Positions 29,604 to 38,520 are shown, counted from the stretch's first letter. The stretch is 64,000 nucleotides of DNA from JANMDN01 sp031376285 (GCA_031376285.1 JANMDN010000068.1:1-64000); one strand, 5' to 3'. The notes: generated by a model not told the origin, from the sequence alone. A program made the numbers and translations.

Positions 29604-29688
29604 CAGGGGAGCTGCCACCGGGCGGCTGAGAGGAGGCGACTTGCGCCTCGACCCTCCGAACCTGCCTGGGTAATGCCAGCGAAGGGAG
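29604..29688 (+). ncRNA. TPP riboswitch (THI element)
   Basis: Contains the conserved TPP aptamer blocks in order: AGGGGAGCT, GGCTGAGAGGAGG, GACCCTCCGAACCTG, and CTGGGTAATGCCAGCGAAGGGAG. The 3' strand ends in AAGGGAG, which can itself act as the ribosome site of the permease gene. Ligand binding would therefore hide the SD and repress translation. It controls the following three-gene thiamine (precursor) transporter. Confidence 0.95.
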
Positions 29689-29693
29689 TCATC

Positions 29694-30485
29694 ATCAGTC
29701 AGGACCGCATTTCGCAGCGAGCGCCGCACCTGCGCTTGGCCAGCCGTGTTTGGCCACCCGCGCTTGTCGTCGCGGCGGTCGGGCTCGCTTGGGAGCTGGG
29801 CGTGCGCTTGAACGATGTCGCTCCGAGCGTTCTTCCGAGCCCGTCGCACGTCGCCCGTGCCGCGTGGCAGGAGCGTCACCGGTTGCTCGTCGACTCGTGG
29901 GTCACCGGGCGAGAGTCTGTCCTCGGTCTGGGGCTCGCCCTCCTCGTTGCGATCGCCATCGCCCTTGTCCTCGATCGGTCCGCCGCGATCCGGCGCAGCA
30001 TCGAGCCACTCCTCGTCGCCTCGCAGGTGCTCCCGATCGTCGCGATCGCTCCCCTTGTCATTCTCTGGTTTGACTTCGGTCTCATCGGCAAGGTGTTGAC
30101 GGTCGCGCTCTACACCTTCTTTCCCATCGCGGTCGGTCTTGGCCGTGGCCTGCGCGCGGCCGACCCGACCGCCGAGGCGCTCATCCGAACGATGGGAGGC
30201 ACGCGCGGTGACGTCCTTCGCCGAGTACGTATCCCGAGCGCACTCCCGTCGACCTTCACGGGCCTGCGTCTGGCCGCGACGTACGCGGTCGTTGCAGCCG
30301 TGATCTCGGAGTTTCTCGGCGCCTTCGACGGCCTGGGTATCACGATGCAGGAGGCACGCGGCTCGTACCAAACCGACCTCCTGTTCGCGTCCGTCGGGGC
30401 CACGTTCGTCCTCACCATGGCCCTCGTCTCGGTCGTCTCGGTCGTCGAGTGGTACGCGGCCCCGTGGGCGCGGGTGACCAGGTGA
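29694..30485 (+). CDS. thiamine-precursor ABC transporter permease (ThiX-like)
   Basis: Integral membrane permease of the SsuC/ThiX type with about six helices. The EAA loop is AEALIRTMGGTRGDVLRRVRIPSALPSTFTGLRLA. N-terminal WELGVRL...LPSPSHVARAAW is typical of this family. It directly follows the TPP riboswitch, so the substrate is probably thiamine or a pyrimidine precursor. Start choice: ATG 29673 lies inside the aptamer core without an SD and is unlikely. AAGGGAG at 29682-29688 points to ATC 29694 (spacer 5), and TTG 29736 is a canonical alternative without an SD. The stop overlaps the ATPase start (GTGA). Confidence 0.88.
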   Translation: MSQDRISQRAPHLRLASRVWPPALVVAAVGLAWELGVRLNDVAPSVLPSPSHVARAAWQERHRLLVDSWVTGRESVLGLGLALLVAIAIALVLDRSAAIRRSIEPLLVASQVLPIVAIAPLVILWFDFGLIGKVLTVALYTFFPIAVGLGRGLRAADPTAEALIRTMGGTRGDVLRRVRIPSALPSTFTGLRLAATYAVVAAVISEFLGAFDGLGITMQEARGSYQTDLLFASVGATFVLTMALVSVVSVVEWYAAPWARVTR

Positions 30486-31273
30486 CCGCCGCGTTACAGC
30501 TCCGCGGTATCCGCCACGGCTTCGACGCCGTGCCGGTGCTCGACCACGTCGACCTCAGCGTTAGGTGCGGCGAGACGGTCTGCATCATCGGCCCGAGCGG
30601 ATGTGGCAAGAGCACGCTCCTCCAGATCGGGGCCGGTCTCCTCGTCCCGAGTGAGGGATCGGTCGTGCTTGACGGCCTGGCCATCACCGGGCGGCCGGGC
30701 TCGGTTGCGTTCATGCCGCAGAACGACCTCCTGTTCCCCTGGAGAAGCGCCGCGGGCAACGTCGCAACCGCGCTCGAGATCCAGGGGACATCGCGCGGGG
30801 AGGCGCTGGCGCAGGCGGAGCGCCTACTCGGGTCGGTCGGCCTCGGCGCGATCGCACCTGATGACGTGCGCAGGTTGTCTGGTGGGATGCGCCAGCGCGT
30901 TGCCTTCGTGCGAACCCTCGCCCAGCACCGGCCGGCAATGTTCCTCGACGAGCCCTTCGGCGCGCTCGATCAGCTCACTCGGGCCAGCCTGCACCAGTGG
31001 TTTCGCGACACCACCCGCACCCGCCCAGCTGCGGTCGTCATCGTCACACACGATCCCGGTGAGGCGGTGATGCTCGGCGACCGTGTGATCGTGATGACGC
31101 CCCAACCCGGCCGGATCGGCGCGGTCATCGACGTCGAGCTGCCTGAGGATCGCGCCTCTGCCCTGGTTCACTCCGACACGTTCGTCGCGATCGAGCGAGA
31201 CGTCCGACGGGCGCTCGCGACCCGCGCAAGCGCACCTTCACACCAACACTCAACGACCGAGGTCCCTTCCTGA
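30482..31273 (+). CDS. thiamine-precursor ABC transporter ATPase (ThiZ-like)
   Basis: 263-aa ABC ATPase starting at GTG 30482, which overlaps the permease stop by 4 nt. Walker A IIGPSGCGKSTLLQ, Q-loop FMPQNDLLFPW, signature RRLSGGMRQRVAFVR, Walker B AMFLDEPFGALD and H-loop VIVTHDPGEAVML are all intact. The QNDLLFPWRSAAGNV Q-loop style matches the nitrate/sulfonate/thiamine-precursor subfamily. It energises uptake through the adjacent permease and binding protein under TPP-riboswitch control. Confidence 0.93.
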   Translation: MTAALQLRGIRHGFDAVPVLDHVDLSVRCGETVCIIGPSGCGKSTLLQIGAGLLVPSEGSVVLDGLAITGRPGSVAFMPQNDLLFPWRSAAGNVATALEIQGTSRGEALAQAERLLGSVGLGAIAPDDVRRLSGGMRQRVAFVRTLAQHRPAMFLDEPFGALDQLTRASLHQWFRDTTRTRPAAVVIVTHDPGEAVMLGDRVIVMTPQPGRIGAVIDVELPEDRASALVHSDTFVAIERDVRRALATRASAPSHQHSTTEVPS

Positions 31274-32301
31274 TGCCGAGACGCCCTGTCATTGCCGCGA
31301 TCCTCGCCGCCGTAGCCCTCGCCGCCGGGTGTGGAGGGTCAACGAGCGCCCCACAGGCCGCACCGGTGAGCGACCTTCGCATCGCACTCGACTGGGTACC
31401 GAACACCAACCACGCTGGTATCTACGTCGCGAAGGCCAAGGGACTCTTCGAACGGGAGCGCATTCGTCTCCGGATCCTGCCCTACAGCGGCGCAAATCCC
31501 GAGGTGCTCGTGGCCCAAGGAAAGGCCGACCTCGGGGTCTCGTTCGCCCCGTCCCTTGCCGTGTCGCGTGCGGCGGGCATCCCGATTCGGGCCGTCGCCG
31601 CGATCATCCCCGAGAACCAAGAGGCCCTCGCGGTGCTGGCCTCGTCGAAGGTGCGACGCCCAGCCGACCTCACCGGTGCGACGTCCTATCTTGGCTTTGG
31701 TCTCCCCTCAGAGGCCCCCGTCATGGCGGCGGTCATCCGAGCCGATGGAGGGCGACCGACGTTCCGGACCGCCGTCCTGCAGACCGCCGCCTACGAGGCG
31801 CTTTACCAGGGCAAGGGCGACTTCTCCCAGGTCTTCCAAGCATGGGAACCGATCGAAGCACGACTCCGTACGCCGTCTGTGCGTCTGCGGCTCTTTCCGG
31901 TGCGGAACTACCTCGGCCCGGAAGGGAACTGGCCGAGCGTCGTGCTTGTCGCGTCTGATACCGCCATCAACGAACGCGCCGACGTCCTTCGCCGCGGGCT
32001 TCGGGCCTTGTCTGAGGGCTACACCTTTGCCTCAACGAGTCCCGACGATGCCTCTCGCATACTCGAGCAGGCCGACACCGCTCTCGGGCGAAAACCCGAG
32101 CTGGTTCGCCAGAGCATGCGCGTTCTGGCCCCCACCCTCGTGCCCCCGGGCTCGGCCTGGGGTCAGATGAATCGCGAACAGTTCGTCGGAATCACGAACA
32201 TCCTGGCCACCGCGGGCGCCCTGAAGGACCGGAGTCGCCGGACGCTCCCGTCCCTCGATCCGGGTTCGCTCTTCACGAACCGCCTGCTCCCGACCGACTG
32301 A
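31273..32301 (+). CDS. substrate-binding lipoprotein, ThiY/NMT1-like
   Basis: 342-aa lipoprotein (signal MPRRPVIAAILAAVALAAGC, Cys20) of the NMT1/THI5-like family. Family landmarks are LRIALDWVPNTNHAGIYVAKAKGLFERE, DLGVSFAPSLAVSRAAG and AVAAIIPENQEALAVLAS. DWVPNTNH is the element seen in ThiY, which binds N-formyl-aminomethyl-pyrimidine, a thiamine breakdown product; that substrate is an inference. ATG overlaps the ATPase stop by one base (TGATG). It is the last gene of the riboswitch-controlled operon. Confidence 0.92.
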   Translation: MPRRPVIAAILAAVALAAGCGGSTSAPQAAPVSDLRIALDWVPNTNHAGIYVAKAKGLFERERIRLRILPYSGANPEVLVAQGKADLGVSFAPSLAVSRAAGIPIRAVAAIIPENQEALAVLASSKVRRPADLTGATSYLGFGLPSEAPVMAAVIRADGGRPTFRTAVLQTAAYEALYQGKGDFSQVFQAWEPIEARLRTPSVRLRLFPVRNYLGPEGNWPSVVLVASDTAINERADVLRRGLRALSEGYTFASTSPDDASRILEQADTALGRKPELVRQSMRVLAPTLVPPGSAWGQMNREQFVGITNILATAGALKDRSRRTLPSLDPGSLFTNRLLPTD

Positions 32302-32306
32302 ACACG

Positions 32307-32960
32307 CTAACGATTGAAGGTGAGGACTCCTACGACGAGGAGAATCGACCATCCGACGACCGCGACCGCACCAATGATGACCGCGCCAAGCGACTGCACG
32401 CGGGTCCGCTCGAGCTCCGACTCTCGCCCGAGCATTCCGAATCCGATTCCGACGGCGGCAAGCGGAAACAGGAGTGTCCCGGCGGCTGACAGAAGGATGG
32501 CGCGTGCCGGGGCGCGGTTCTCGCCGCCCAGCCATCGTGGGTGGAGGGCCGCCAGCGCGAAACCTGCAAGCGCAAGGGCTGACGCGAGCACGGCGAGCTT
32601 GCCACTCCCGAGGAGTTCCACCGGCGTGTTCTTCGCGAAGCGCTCGTCGGTGCGTGCCCGAATGATCGCGAGCGCCGGCAGGAAGGCCCCCGTCAAGGCC
32701 ACGACAAGCCCGCCGATACGCAGACCTGGGCGGCGCGCCGAGAGGGACAAAACCACGAACGCGAGAATCATCAGGATCCCAAGTATCGTGATCGCTCCGT
32801 CGAAACGAAGTGTCCGCGTCCCGCCGGTTGCCACCTGACCACGCACGACACCGCGAGAGCCGACCGCGATCAGTAACACGCCGGCGAGCAGACCGAGAAT
32901 GAACCCGGGAACGAGGTGTTCCCGCCACGACGGCGCGGATGCCACGGACGGCTCCGTCAT
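32307..32960 (-). CDS. polytopic membrane protein of unknown function
   Basis: 217-aa protein with six predicted transmembrane helices (e.g. LVPGFILGLLAGVLLIAVG, ILGILMILAFVVLSL, IGGLVVALTGAFLPALAII) and a short basic start, MTEPSVASAPSWREH. I recognise no family. It overlaps its upstream neighbour by 4 nt (ATGA) and is the last gene of the gatCAB run. The longer frame to 33080 is not needed: ATG 32960 starts at the overlap. Confidence 0.75.
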   Translation of the reverse strand: MTEPSVASAPSWREHLVPGFILGLLAGVLLIAVGSRGVVRGQVATGGTRTLRFDGAITILGILMILAFVVLSLSARRPGLRIGGLVVALTGAFLPALAIIRARTDERFAKNTPVELLGSGKLAVLASALALAGFALAALHPRWLGGENRAPARAILLSAAGTLLFPLAAVGIGFGMLGRESELERTRVQSLGAVIIGAVAVVGWSILLVVGVLTFNR

Positions 32961-33613
32961 GGATGCGCGACGAACATGGCGACGACAATCGCGGCGAACC
33001 AGAGCAGCCCGAGCGCGGCGAGGATCATGGCGACCCGGGTCGCGCCGCGGCCGGACTCCGGCGGGGATGAGGGCGCACAAGCGATGGAGAACGCGGCGGG
33101 TGCGACCGGTGGAAAAAGGAACGCCAGCAGGCCGACACCGAGTGTCTTGGCGCTGTGCCCTTGCATCGGCCCGAATCGCCCGGCCGAACGCCAGAGGGCG
33201 GTTGCGCCGACAAGGAGAAGCCCGAGCGACACGACGGCAAGCCAGGCACCCATCCGAAACGAGTTGCGACTGGCCGGCCCGAGCACTTCGTCATCGATCC
33301 GAACGCCCAGCAGGAAGAAGGCTACGAAGAGGCCCATCATCAGTGCGAGGCAGGACGCGGCGAGGCGCCACACTCTGGACTTCGCCAGCGCAAAAAGCCC
33401 AATCGACACGGCGAGCAAGATCACTCCCGTCATGCGAGGGGTGCCGTCCTTGAGCGTCCTCACGACCGTCGCGCCAGCGGCCCTCTGGATGAACAGCTCG
33501 CGACCACCTGAGAGGATCATCGGGACCGCCGCGAGCGCGCAAAGACCCAACCCCAACTTCCCAAGCCGGAGTCCGGCCCCCGGCGTCTCGGTCACAACGC
33601 TCGCCTCGCTCAT
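32957..33613 (-). CDS. polytopic membrane protein of unknown function
   Basis: 218-aa protein with five or six hydrophobic helices (LGLGLCALAAVPMILSGG, MTGVILLAVSIGLFALA, LAASCLALMMGLFVAFFLLGV, LAVVSLGLLLVGATALW). It resembles its downstream neighbour in size and topology, so they may be diverged paralogues or subunits of one complex. It starts with a 4-nt overlap after gatB. No function can be assigned. Confidence 0.75.
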   Translation of the reverse strand: MSEASVVTETPGAGLRLGKLGLGLCALAAVPMILSGGRELFIQRAAGATVVRTLKDGTPRMTGVILLAVSIGLFALAKSRVWRLAASCLALMMGLFVAFFLLGVRIDDEVLGPASRNSFRMGAWLAVVSLGLLLVGATALWRSAGRFGPMQGHSAKTLGVGLLAFLFPPVAPAAFSIACAPSSPPESGRGATRVAMILAALGLLWFAAIVVAMFVAHP

Positions 33614-35055
33614 GCGGTTCGCTCCCGAATGATCGCCGTGACCGCCGCCGCGTCGGCGCGTCCCTGAGTCTCCTTCATCGCCTGACCGACGAAAAAACCG
33701 ACCAGCTTCTCCTTGCCGTCGCGAAGCTCCTGGGCCTGGGCTGGATTCTCGGCAAGCAGTCGATCGACGACCGCTTCAAGCTCACCCGAATCGGCAATCT
33801 GACCGAGGCCCTTGGCCTGGACGATCGCACCAGGAGACCCACCCCCAGCGATCACCTCGGCGAGGACGTCCTTTGCGACGGCCTGCGAGACCGTCCGTGC
33901 GGCGACCAAGTCGACGAGTTCCGCCATCAGCTCCGGCGTCACCCGACTCTCCCACGGCTCCTGACCAAGCTCACGAAGCTGAGCGCGAAGCTCGCCGCGA
34001 ATCCAGTTGGCCGCGAGTTTCGGGTCGGTCAATGCTGCCGCCCGCTGGAAGTAGGCAACAAGCTCCGGCTGCTCTGAAAGCACCTCGGCGTCCTCGAAGC
34101 TGAGGCCGAGGTCTGCGACCCACCGACGACGAACCGCGCCTGGAAGCTCCGGAAGGTCCCGTCGGAGTTCCTCGACCCAGGCAGGGTCGGGCTCAACCGC
34201 GACGAGGTCCGGCTCCGGAAAGTACCGGTAGTCGTGCGACTCTTCCTTGCTTCGCAAGGAATGAAGGCTGCCCGATGCCGGGTCGTAGTGCAGGGTCTCT
34301 TGGGCAACCCGCCCGCCGTCCTCGAGAATCGCGATCTGTCGCGCAATCTCGGCGTCGACGCCACGCTCGAGAAAGCGGAACGAGTTCATGTTTTTGAGCT
34401 CGGTCTTCGTACCAAGCTCGGTGGTACCCGCCTGTCGAACGCTCACGTTGGCGTCGCAGCGCAGCGACCCCTCGTCCATGTTGACGTTCGAGACGCCCAG
34501 GAAAAGGAGGGTCTGGCGCAGCTGGTGCAGGAAGGTGTTCGCGTCGGCGGCACTGCGCAGATCGGGCTCGGTCACGATCTCGACGAGCGGCGTTCCGCCG
34601 CGGTTGAAGTCAACCGCTGAACGTTCCGCGCCGGCCCGACGACCGTCTACTGAAAGGTGAATGAGCTTTGCCGCGTCCTCCTCCAGATGAGCTCGGGTGA
34701 TACCGACCTCGAAGTCACCGCGCTCATCGAGCACCGGGAACCGACCCGGTCCGCAAATCGGATTGTCGAACTGGGAGATCTGGTACGCCTTGGGAAGATC
34801 GGGGTAGAAGTAGTTCTTGCGGTGAAAGATGGCCGATGGAGCGATCTCGCAACCGAGCGCAAGGCCGACTTGGATCGCCTTGCGAACCGCCTCGGCGTTC
34901 AGCACCGGCAGCACGCCAGGGTGTGCGAGACACACCGGGCAGGTATGGGTGTTCGGCTCGTCGCCGAACGACAGCCGGCAGCCGCAGAAAATTTTGGTCC
35001 GAGTCGAGAGTTGCACGTGGATCTCGAGGCCGATGACCGGCTCCCAGGTGCTCAC
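33610..35055 (-). CDS. gatB: Asp-tRNA(Asn)/Glu-tRNA(Gln) amidotransferase subunit B
   Basis: 481-aa tRNA-binding, ATP-dependent kinase subunit of the GatCAB complex. Signatures: [23 protein letters not shown], the zinc-site cysteines (FCGC and [11 protein letters not shown]), the [14 protein letters not shown] and EEDAAKLIH segments, [18 protein letters not shown], and the YqeY-like C-terminal helical tail ([23 protein letters not shown]). Together with GatA and GatC it converts mischarged Glu-tRNA(Gln) and/or Asp-tRNA(Asn), meaning the organism probably lacks one of the direct synthetases. It overlaps gatA upstream and the membrane protein gene downstream by 4 nt each. Confidence 0.97.
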   Translation of the reverse strand: MSTWEPVIGLEIHVQLSTRTKIFCGCRLSFGDEPNTHTCPVCLAHPGVLPVLNAEAVRKAIQVGLALGCEIAPSAIFHRKNYFYPDLPKAYQISQFDNPICGPGRFPVLDERGDFEVGITRAHLEEDAAKLIHLSVDGRRAGAERSAVDFNRGGTPLVEIVTEPDLRSAADANTFLHQLRQTLLFLGVSNVNMDEGSLRCDANVSVRQAGTTELGTKTELKNMNSFRFLERGVDAEIARQIAILEDGGRVAQETLHYDPASGSLHSLRSKEESHDYRYFPEPDLVAVEPDPAWVEELRRDLPELPGAVRRRWVADLGLSFEDAEVLSEQPELVAYFQRAAALTDPKLAANWIRGELRAQLRELGQEPWESRVTPELMAELVDLVAARTVSQAVAKDVLAEVIAGGGSPGAIVQAKGLGQIADSGELEAVVDRLLAENPAQAQELRDGKEKLVGFFVGQAMKETQGRADAAAVTAIIRERTA

Positions 35056-36494
35056 GCAAACACCCCCGGAGGCGTCGCGTCAAAGCCGATGGCCTGCTCG
35101 AGGGCGTGCGCGACATCGAAGAGGCGATTCTCCGAGAATGCCGGCCCAGCGAGTTGGAGACCCACCGGGAGCCCGTCAGCCAGCCCGCACGGGATCGAAA
35201 GCGACGGCAGGCCCGCGAGGCTGACCGGGATCGTGCAGGTGTCGGCCAGGTACATCGCGAGCGGGTCGTTCGTGCGCTCGCCGAAGCGAAACGCGACCGT
35301 CGGGGAGGTCGGCGACGCGATCACATCGACCGTCTCGAACGCCTTCGCGAAGTCCCGCACGATCAGCGTGCGTACCCGCTGCGCCTGGGCGTAGTAGGCG
35401 TCGTAGTAGCCGGACGCGAGGGCGAAGGTGCCGAGCATGATCCGGCGCTTGACCTCCGGGCCGAACCCTTCGCCACGGGTCCGCTCGTAGTGCTCGAGCA
35501 GATCCTCGGCGTCGGCCGCGCGGTGGCCGTAACGAACGCCGTCGAAGCGCGCCAGGTTCGCAGAGCATTCTGCGGGCGCGATGAGGTAGTAGGTCGCAAG
35601 ACCGTAGCGCGAGTTCGGAAGGCTGACATCCACGACGCTTCCACCGAGCGCCTCGACGTGGCCGATTGCCGCCTCGACGGCGCTGCGAACGCCGGGCTCG
35701 GTGCCCTCCCCCATCAGTTCCCGTACGACGCCGACCCGGACTCCGTCGAGGCGTTCGGCATCCGGTACGCGGATCGGCTCCGGCCAGTCAAGCGAGGTCG
35801 AGTCCCGCGGGTCACGACCGACGATCTGCGAGAGGAGCAGCGCACCGTCGCGGACCGTTCGAGTGAACGGGCCAACCTGGTCAAGCGACGACGCGAACGC
35901 GATCAGCCCGTAGCGCGAGACGGCACCGTAGGTGGGCTTGACGCCGACGATTCCGCACAGCGCTGCCGGCTGACGGATGGAACCACCGGTGTCAGAGCCA
36001 AGCGACCACGGAGTCTGAAAGGCGGCAACCGCGGCGGCCGAGCCACCGCTCGACCCACCGGGCACCCGCCCCGCATCCCAAGGGTTTCGTGTCGGGTGGT
36101 ACGCCGAGTTCTCGGTGCTCGACCCCATGGCGAATTCGTCCATGTTCGTCTTGCCGATGACGACCGCCCCGGCGGCTTCGAGTCGCTCGACACAGGTCGC
36201 GGTGTAGATCGGCCGAAAACCCTCGAGGATCTTCGACCCGGCGGTCGTCACCAGATCACGCGTTGAAAGCGCGTCCTTGATGGCGATGGGAACCCCAGCA
36301 AGCGGGGGCCGCGTCGGCAGGGCGTCAATCGCTCGGGCTCGCGCTCTCGCCCGCTCCGGATCGACGGCGAGGAACGATCCCCACCGGTCATCCTCAATTC
36401 TCGCGAGGTGCGCGTCGACGAGTTCGAGCGAGCTGACCTCGCCTGAGGTGAGGGCGGCGATCTGGCCTTCTGCGGACTGGCGAATAACGGTCAG
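35052..36494 (-). CDS. gatA: Asp-tRNA(Asn)/Glu-tRNA(Gln) amidotransferase subunit A, CTG start proposed
   Basis: 480-aa amidase-signature subunit that releases ammonia from glutamine. The catalytic triad is present: Lys in [14 protein letters not shown], the cis-Ser in [14 protein letters not shown] and the nucleophile in [18 protein letters not shown]. The first ATG/GTG/TTG start (GTG 36251) lies after the catalytic Lys and would destroy the enzyme. The frame continues upstream through [28 protein letters not shown] with no ATG, GTG or TTG. The best position is CTG at 36492-36494, two nt after the gatC stop; ATT a few codons later is the alternative. The SD is weak (GAGG, 11 nt spacer), so coupling to gatC is likely. 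Confidence 0.92.
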   Translation of the reverse strand: MTVIRQSAEGQIAALTSGEVSSLELVDAHLARIEDDRWGSFLAVDPERARARARAIDALPTRPPLAGVPIAIKDALSTRDLVTTAGSKILEGFRPIYTATCVERLEAAGAVVIGKTNMDEFAMGSSTENSAYHPTRNPWDAGRVPGGSSGGSAAAVAAFQTPWSLGSDTGGSIRQPAALCGIVGVKPTYGAVSRYGLIAFASSLDQVGPFTRTVRDGALLLSQIVGRDPRDSTSLDWPEPIRVPDAERLDGVRVGVVRELMGEGTEPGVRSAVEAAIGHVEALGGSVVDVSLPNSRYGLATYYLIAPAECSANLARFDGVRYGHRAADAEDLLEHYERTRGEGFGPEVKRRIMLGTFALASGYYDAYYAQAQRVRTLIVRDFAKAFETVDVIASPTSPTVAFRFGERTNDPLAMYLADTCTIPVSLAGLPSLSIPCGLADGLPVGLQLAGPAFSENRLFDVAHALEQAIGFDATPPGVFA

Positions 36495-36496
36495 GG

Positions 36497-36787
36497 CTAG
36501 CCAATCCTCGGCACGCCGAAGCCACCGGCGATCACGTCGGGGGCCTCGCGGAGGGCGTCGTCGCGCGATAGCGACGGCGCAGGGTCATCGCTGCGAAGCA
36601 CGTTCTTGACCTCGACGACGTGCGTGGTCGGGGGGACGTCGTGCAGGTCGAGGGCCTGGATCTCGGCGACGTAGTCGAGGATCACCGAGAGTTCGCCCCG
36701 CATCCGCTCTGCCTCGTCCTCACCAAGCCCGAGACGGGCGAGACGGGCAACGTGGCGGACGACTTCTGCTTCAATCACGGCGGGCAT
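36497..36787 (-). CDS. gatC: Asp-tRNA(Asn)/Glu-tRNA(Gln) amidotransferase subunit C
   Basis: 96-aa stabilising subunit that wraps around GatA and GatB. The sequence is typical: [43 protein letters not shown], then [30 protein letters not shown] and a GGFGVPRI tail. Start ATG 36787. It is the first of the gatC-gatA-gatB operon, 77 nt downstream of the interrupted small membrane gene. Confidence 0.95.
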   Translation of the reverse strand: MPAVIEAEVVRHVARLARLGLGEDEAERMRGELSVILDYVAEIQALDLHDVPPTTHVVEVKNVLRSDDPAPSLSRDDALREAPDVIAGGFGVPRIG

Positions 36788-36864
36788 GCTATCGGAGTGT
36801 CGGCGTCCGCCCGGGTCTAAGGCAGCACGCCAGGACGATCGTCGTCCGCCACCTTTGAGTGGCG

Positions 36865-37218
36865 CTACCGCCGTGTGAGCAGGACGATCGCCAGGTAGCT
36901 GAAGCCAACGGCGAGGCAAACCGCGCAACCCAGCCAGAAGGCGACGGTCGCGACCTTCGGTCCGGGGAGGCGGAGGGTGGCGAGGGCAGCGGCGATCGCA
37001 CCGGCGACGAAGGCCCCGATCCACGACAGCAGCAGCCAAACCGCGTACGTGAGGCCGGCAAAGTGGCCATGCGCTCTGGGCCATTCCAGTCCAAGCAGTC
37101 AGAGCACCCCCATGAGGAATGCCACCCACGCGGCGGTCGAGAGCCCAAGCGCGAACCACGCGAGGGCAGCCCGCTTGTCGCCTACTTCGCGAATCCGATC
37201 GAATCGGTATTCAGCCAT
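36865..37218 (-). pseudogene. small three-helix membrane protein interrupted by an in-frame UGA
   Basis: ATG 37218 opens a frame reading RFDRIREVGDKRAALAWFALG and a first hydrophobic helix, then hits TGA at 37099-37101. The same frame continues without further interruption for 77 codons to TAG at 36865. It encodes two more good helices (AVWLLLSWIGAFVAGAIAAA and VAFWLGCAVCLAVGFSYLAI) and a basic end. Both halves look protein-coding; the alternative frame beyond the TGA (Arg/Ser/Pro-rich) does not. Possible readings are a recent nonsense mutation, UGA readthrough in the leaky UGA-C context, or two coupled ORFs with a CTG restart directly after the stop. It lies between the attenuator-like element and gatC. 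Confidence 0.6.
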
Positions 37219-37283
37219 CCCATCGTGGTGGTATCGGCCCGAGTGGGCCAAGAGGCAAGTCAGCGAGGGTCACAGATCACCCC

Positions 37284-37330
37284 CAAAAACAGGAACGGGC
37301 CCGGTGGCACGTCACATGCCTCCGGGCCCG
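37284..37330 (-). terminator. strong rho-independent terminator, minus strand
   Basis: A 9-bp stem of CGGGCCCGG with CCGGGCCCG (37296-37304 with 37322-37330) is extended inward by a mismatch and GGCA/TGCC. On the minus strand it is followed by TTCCTGTTTTT. It ends the structured element just upstream and precedes the small membrane gene at 37218. Confidence 0.75.
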
Positions 37331-37465
37331 GGTGGCAGCAGTGGTTTGGCGAGGGGCGTGTGTCTGGCTCCTCCCGGCTGCCGATGCGCATCAGGAGATA
37401 CGCCCCTAGCTACTGCCACCTCCACAAGGTCTTTGCAAGCGGACCACCTCCTTTCTGTGGTAGCG
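37331..37465 (-). ncRNA. structured attenuator-like leader with a 10-codon ORF
   Basis: On the minus strand: a hairpin closed by CCACA/TGTGG and GGTC/GACC (37422-37460) that carries an unusually strong AAAGGAGG. A tiny ORF follows, TTG at 37438 to TAG at 37406 (product MQRPCGGGSS). Then a nested stem: GGTGGCAG (37413-37420) pairs with CTGCCACC (37331-37338), inside it GGGGCGT/ACGCCCC, and inside that CTCCT/AGGAG. The terminator 37284-37330 follows immediately. GGTGGCAG could also pair with GTGCCACC (37303-37310) inside the terminator, giving mutually exclusive folds. I do not recognise a known RNA family. It lies between the UPF0104 gene and the interrupted membrane gene/gatCAB. Confidence 0.5.
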
Positions 37466-37492
37466 CGACGATAGCTCTCGTCTCGGACGCAC

Positions 37493-38449
37493 TCAAGAGG
37501 TAGACGACGGTCGCTCGGTCTGCTCCCGCCGACCGGTGGCGATCGCCTCGCGGATGCTCACCCCCCGAAGCATGAGCGCCATGCATGTAAAGCCGAGGAT
37601 GACGTTGGTCGCGAGGATCGCCACCTCCATCCCAACGCTGAAGGCAAGGAGGTCGGTCTTCGCCGCCGTTCCGGCGAGGAGGACCACCGCAAGTGCCTGC
37701 TTCGGACCGATTCCCCCGGGCGTCAGCGGGAGCGCCGTGGCCGCGCTTTGGACCACCAGCACCAGCAGGGCATTCTCGAAGGTCGCCGGGATATGAAATG
37801 CCTCCAAGAAGAACCACGCGGTGGCGATCCTGCAGATCCATCCCACGGCCTGGAGGGCCGCGACGCGCTTGAGGTAGCGCCGTGGGTTGCGCAGAATGTT
37901 GAAGCCGTCGGCGACCCTCGCCCAGAACCGCCTGAGCTGGCGTCGCTTGATGATGAACGTCGCAAACGCCGCGAAGGCGAGGACGACGAAGGCGACGAGA
38001 GCGACCGTCGCATGCTCGGCGATGAACGAGACCTCGAAGGCGGGAAGTCCCGGAAGGCTCGGGACATGGCCGGTGAGCCAGGCCCACAGGAGCAGGAGGA
38101 AGGCCGCGGGTATGTCGAAGAGCGTCTCGACGAGAAGCGTCGCGCCGAGCGTCGGGTAGCTCGCCCCGGGGAGCTTCTGGCGTACGAGGAAGAGCTTGGT
38201 GACGTCCCCGGCCCGCGCGGGGAGCACCGCGTTGATCCCGACCCCGGCGCAGTACGAGCCGAAGACGCGCGGCCACCGAACGCGCTCACCGGGAAGCGCG
38301 TCGGCGATGATGCTCTGCCAGGCGCGGGTTCGCAGGATGAGGTTGGCCATGTGGAAGACAAGCGCGAGGGCCATGGCGTGCCAACCCACCGACCCGAGGC
38401 GATCGACGAACACCTCGACGGCGTCCCAGAATCTCGCGATCGACCGCAT
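37493..38449 (-). CDS. UPF0104/lysylphosphatidylglycerol-synthase-type membrane protein
   Basis: 318-aa integral membrane protein with seven to eight helices, of the flippase-like UPF0104 family related to the membrane half of MprF. Conserved parts: RTRAWQSIIADALPGERVRWPRVFGSYCAGVGINAVLPARAGDV and the C-terminal ALPLTPGGIGPKQALAVV. No cytoplasmic aminoacyl-transferase domain is attached, so a lipid-flipping or glycolipid-transport role is more likely than lipid aminoacylation. It is divergent from thiL. Confidence 0.88.
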   Translation of the reverse strand: MRSIARFWDAVEVFVDRLGSVGWHAMALALVFHMANLILRTRAWQSIIADALPGERVRWPRVFGSYCAGVGINAVLPARAGDVTKLFLVRQKLPGASYPTLGATLLVETLFDIPAAFLLLLWAWLTGHVPSLPGLPAFEVSFIAEHATVALVAFVVLAFAAFATFIIKRRQLRRFWARVADGFNILRNPRRYLKRVAALQAVGWICRIATAWFFLEAFHIPATFENALLVLVVQSAATALPLTPGGIGPKQALAVVLLAGTAAKTDLLAFSVGMEVAILATNVILGFTCMALMLRGVSIREAIATGRREQTERPSSTS

Positions 38450-38520
38450 GCCCAGAGTTTAGGTCTCTCGGCCGACAACCCAGTCGTAGGAAACACCGCC
38501 CGTTCTCGTACGATCTGCCG

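Noticed and set aside
29673..29675. ATG as start of the thiamine permease
   Set aside because: It is part of the conserved TPP aptamer (GGTAATGCC) and has no ribosome site.
36789..37148. +1 frame of the interrupted membrane gene as an RF2-like frameshift (GGGGG upstream of CTC TGA C)
   Set aside because: The +1 product is Arg/Ser/Pro-rich, while the 0 frame after TGA continues as clear membrane helices; readthrough or restart fits better.
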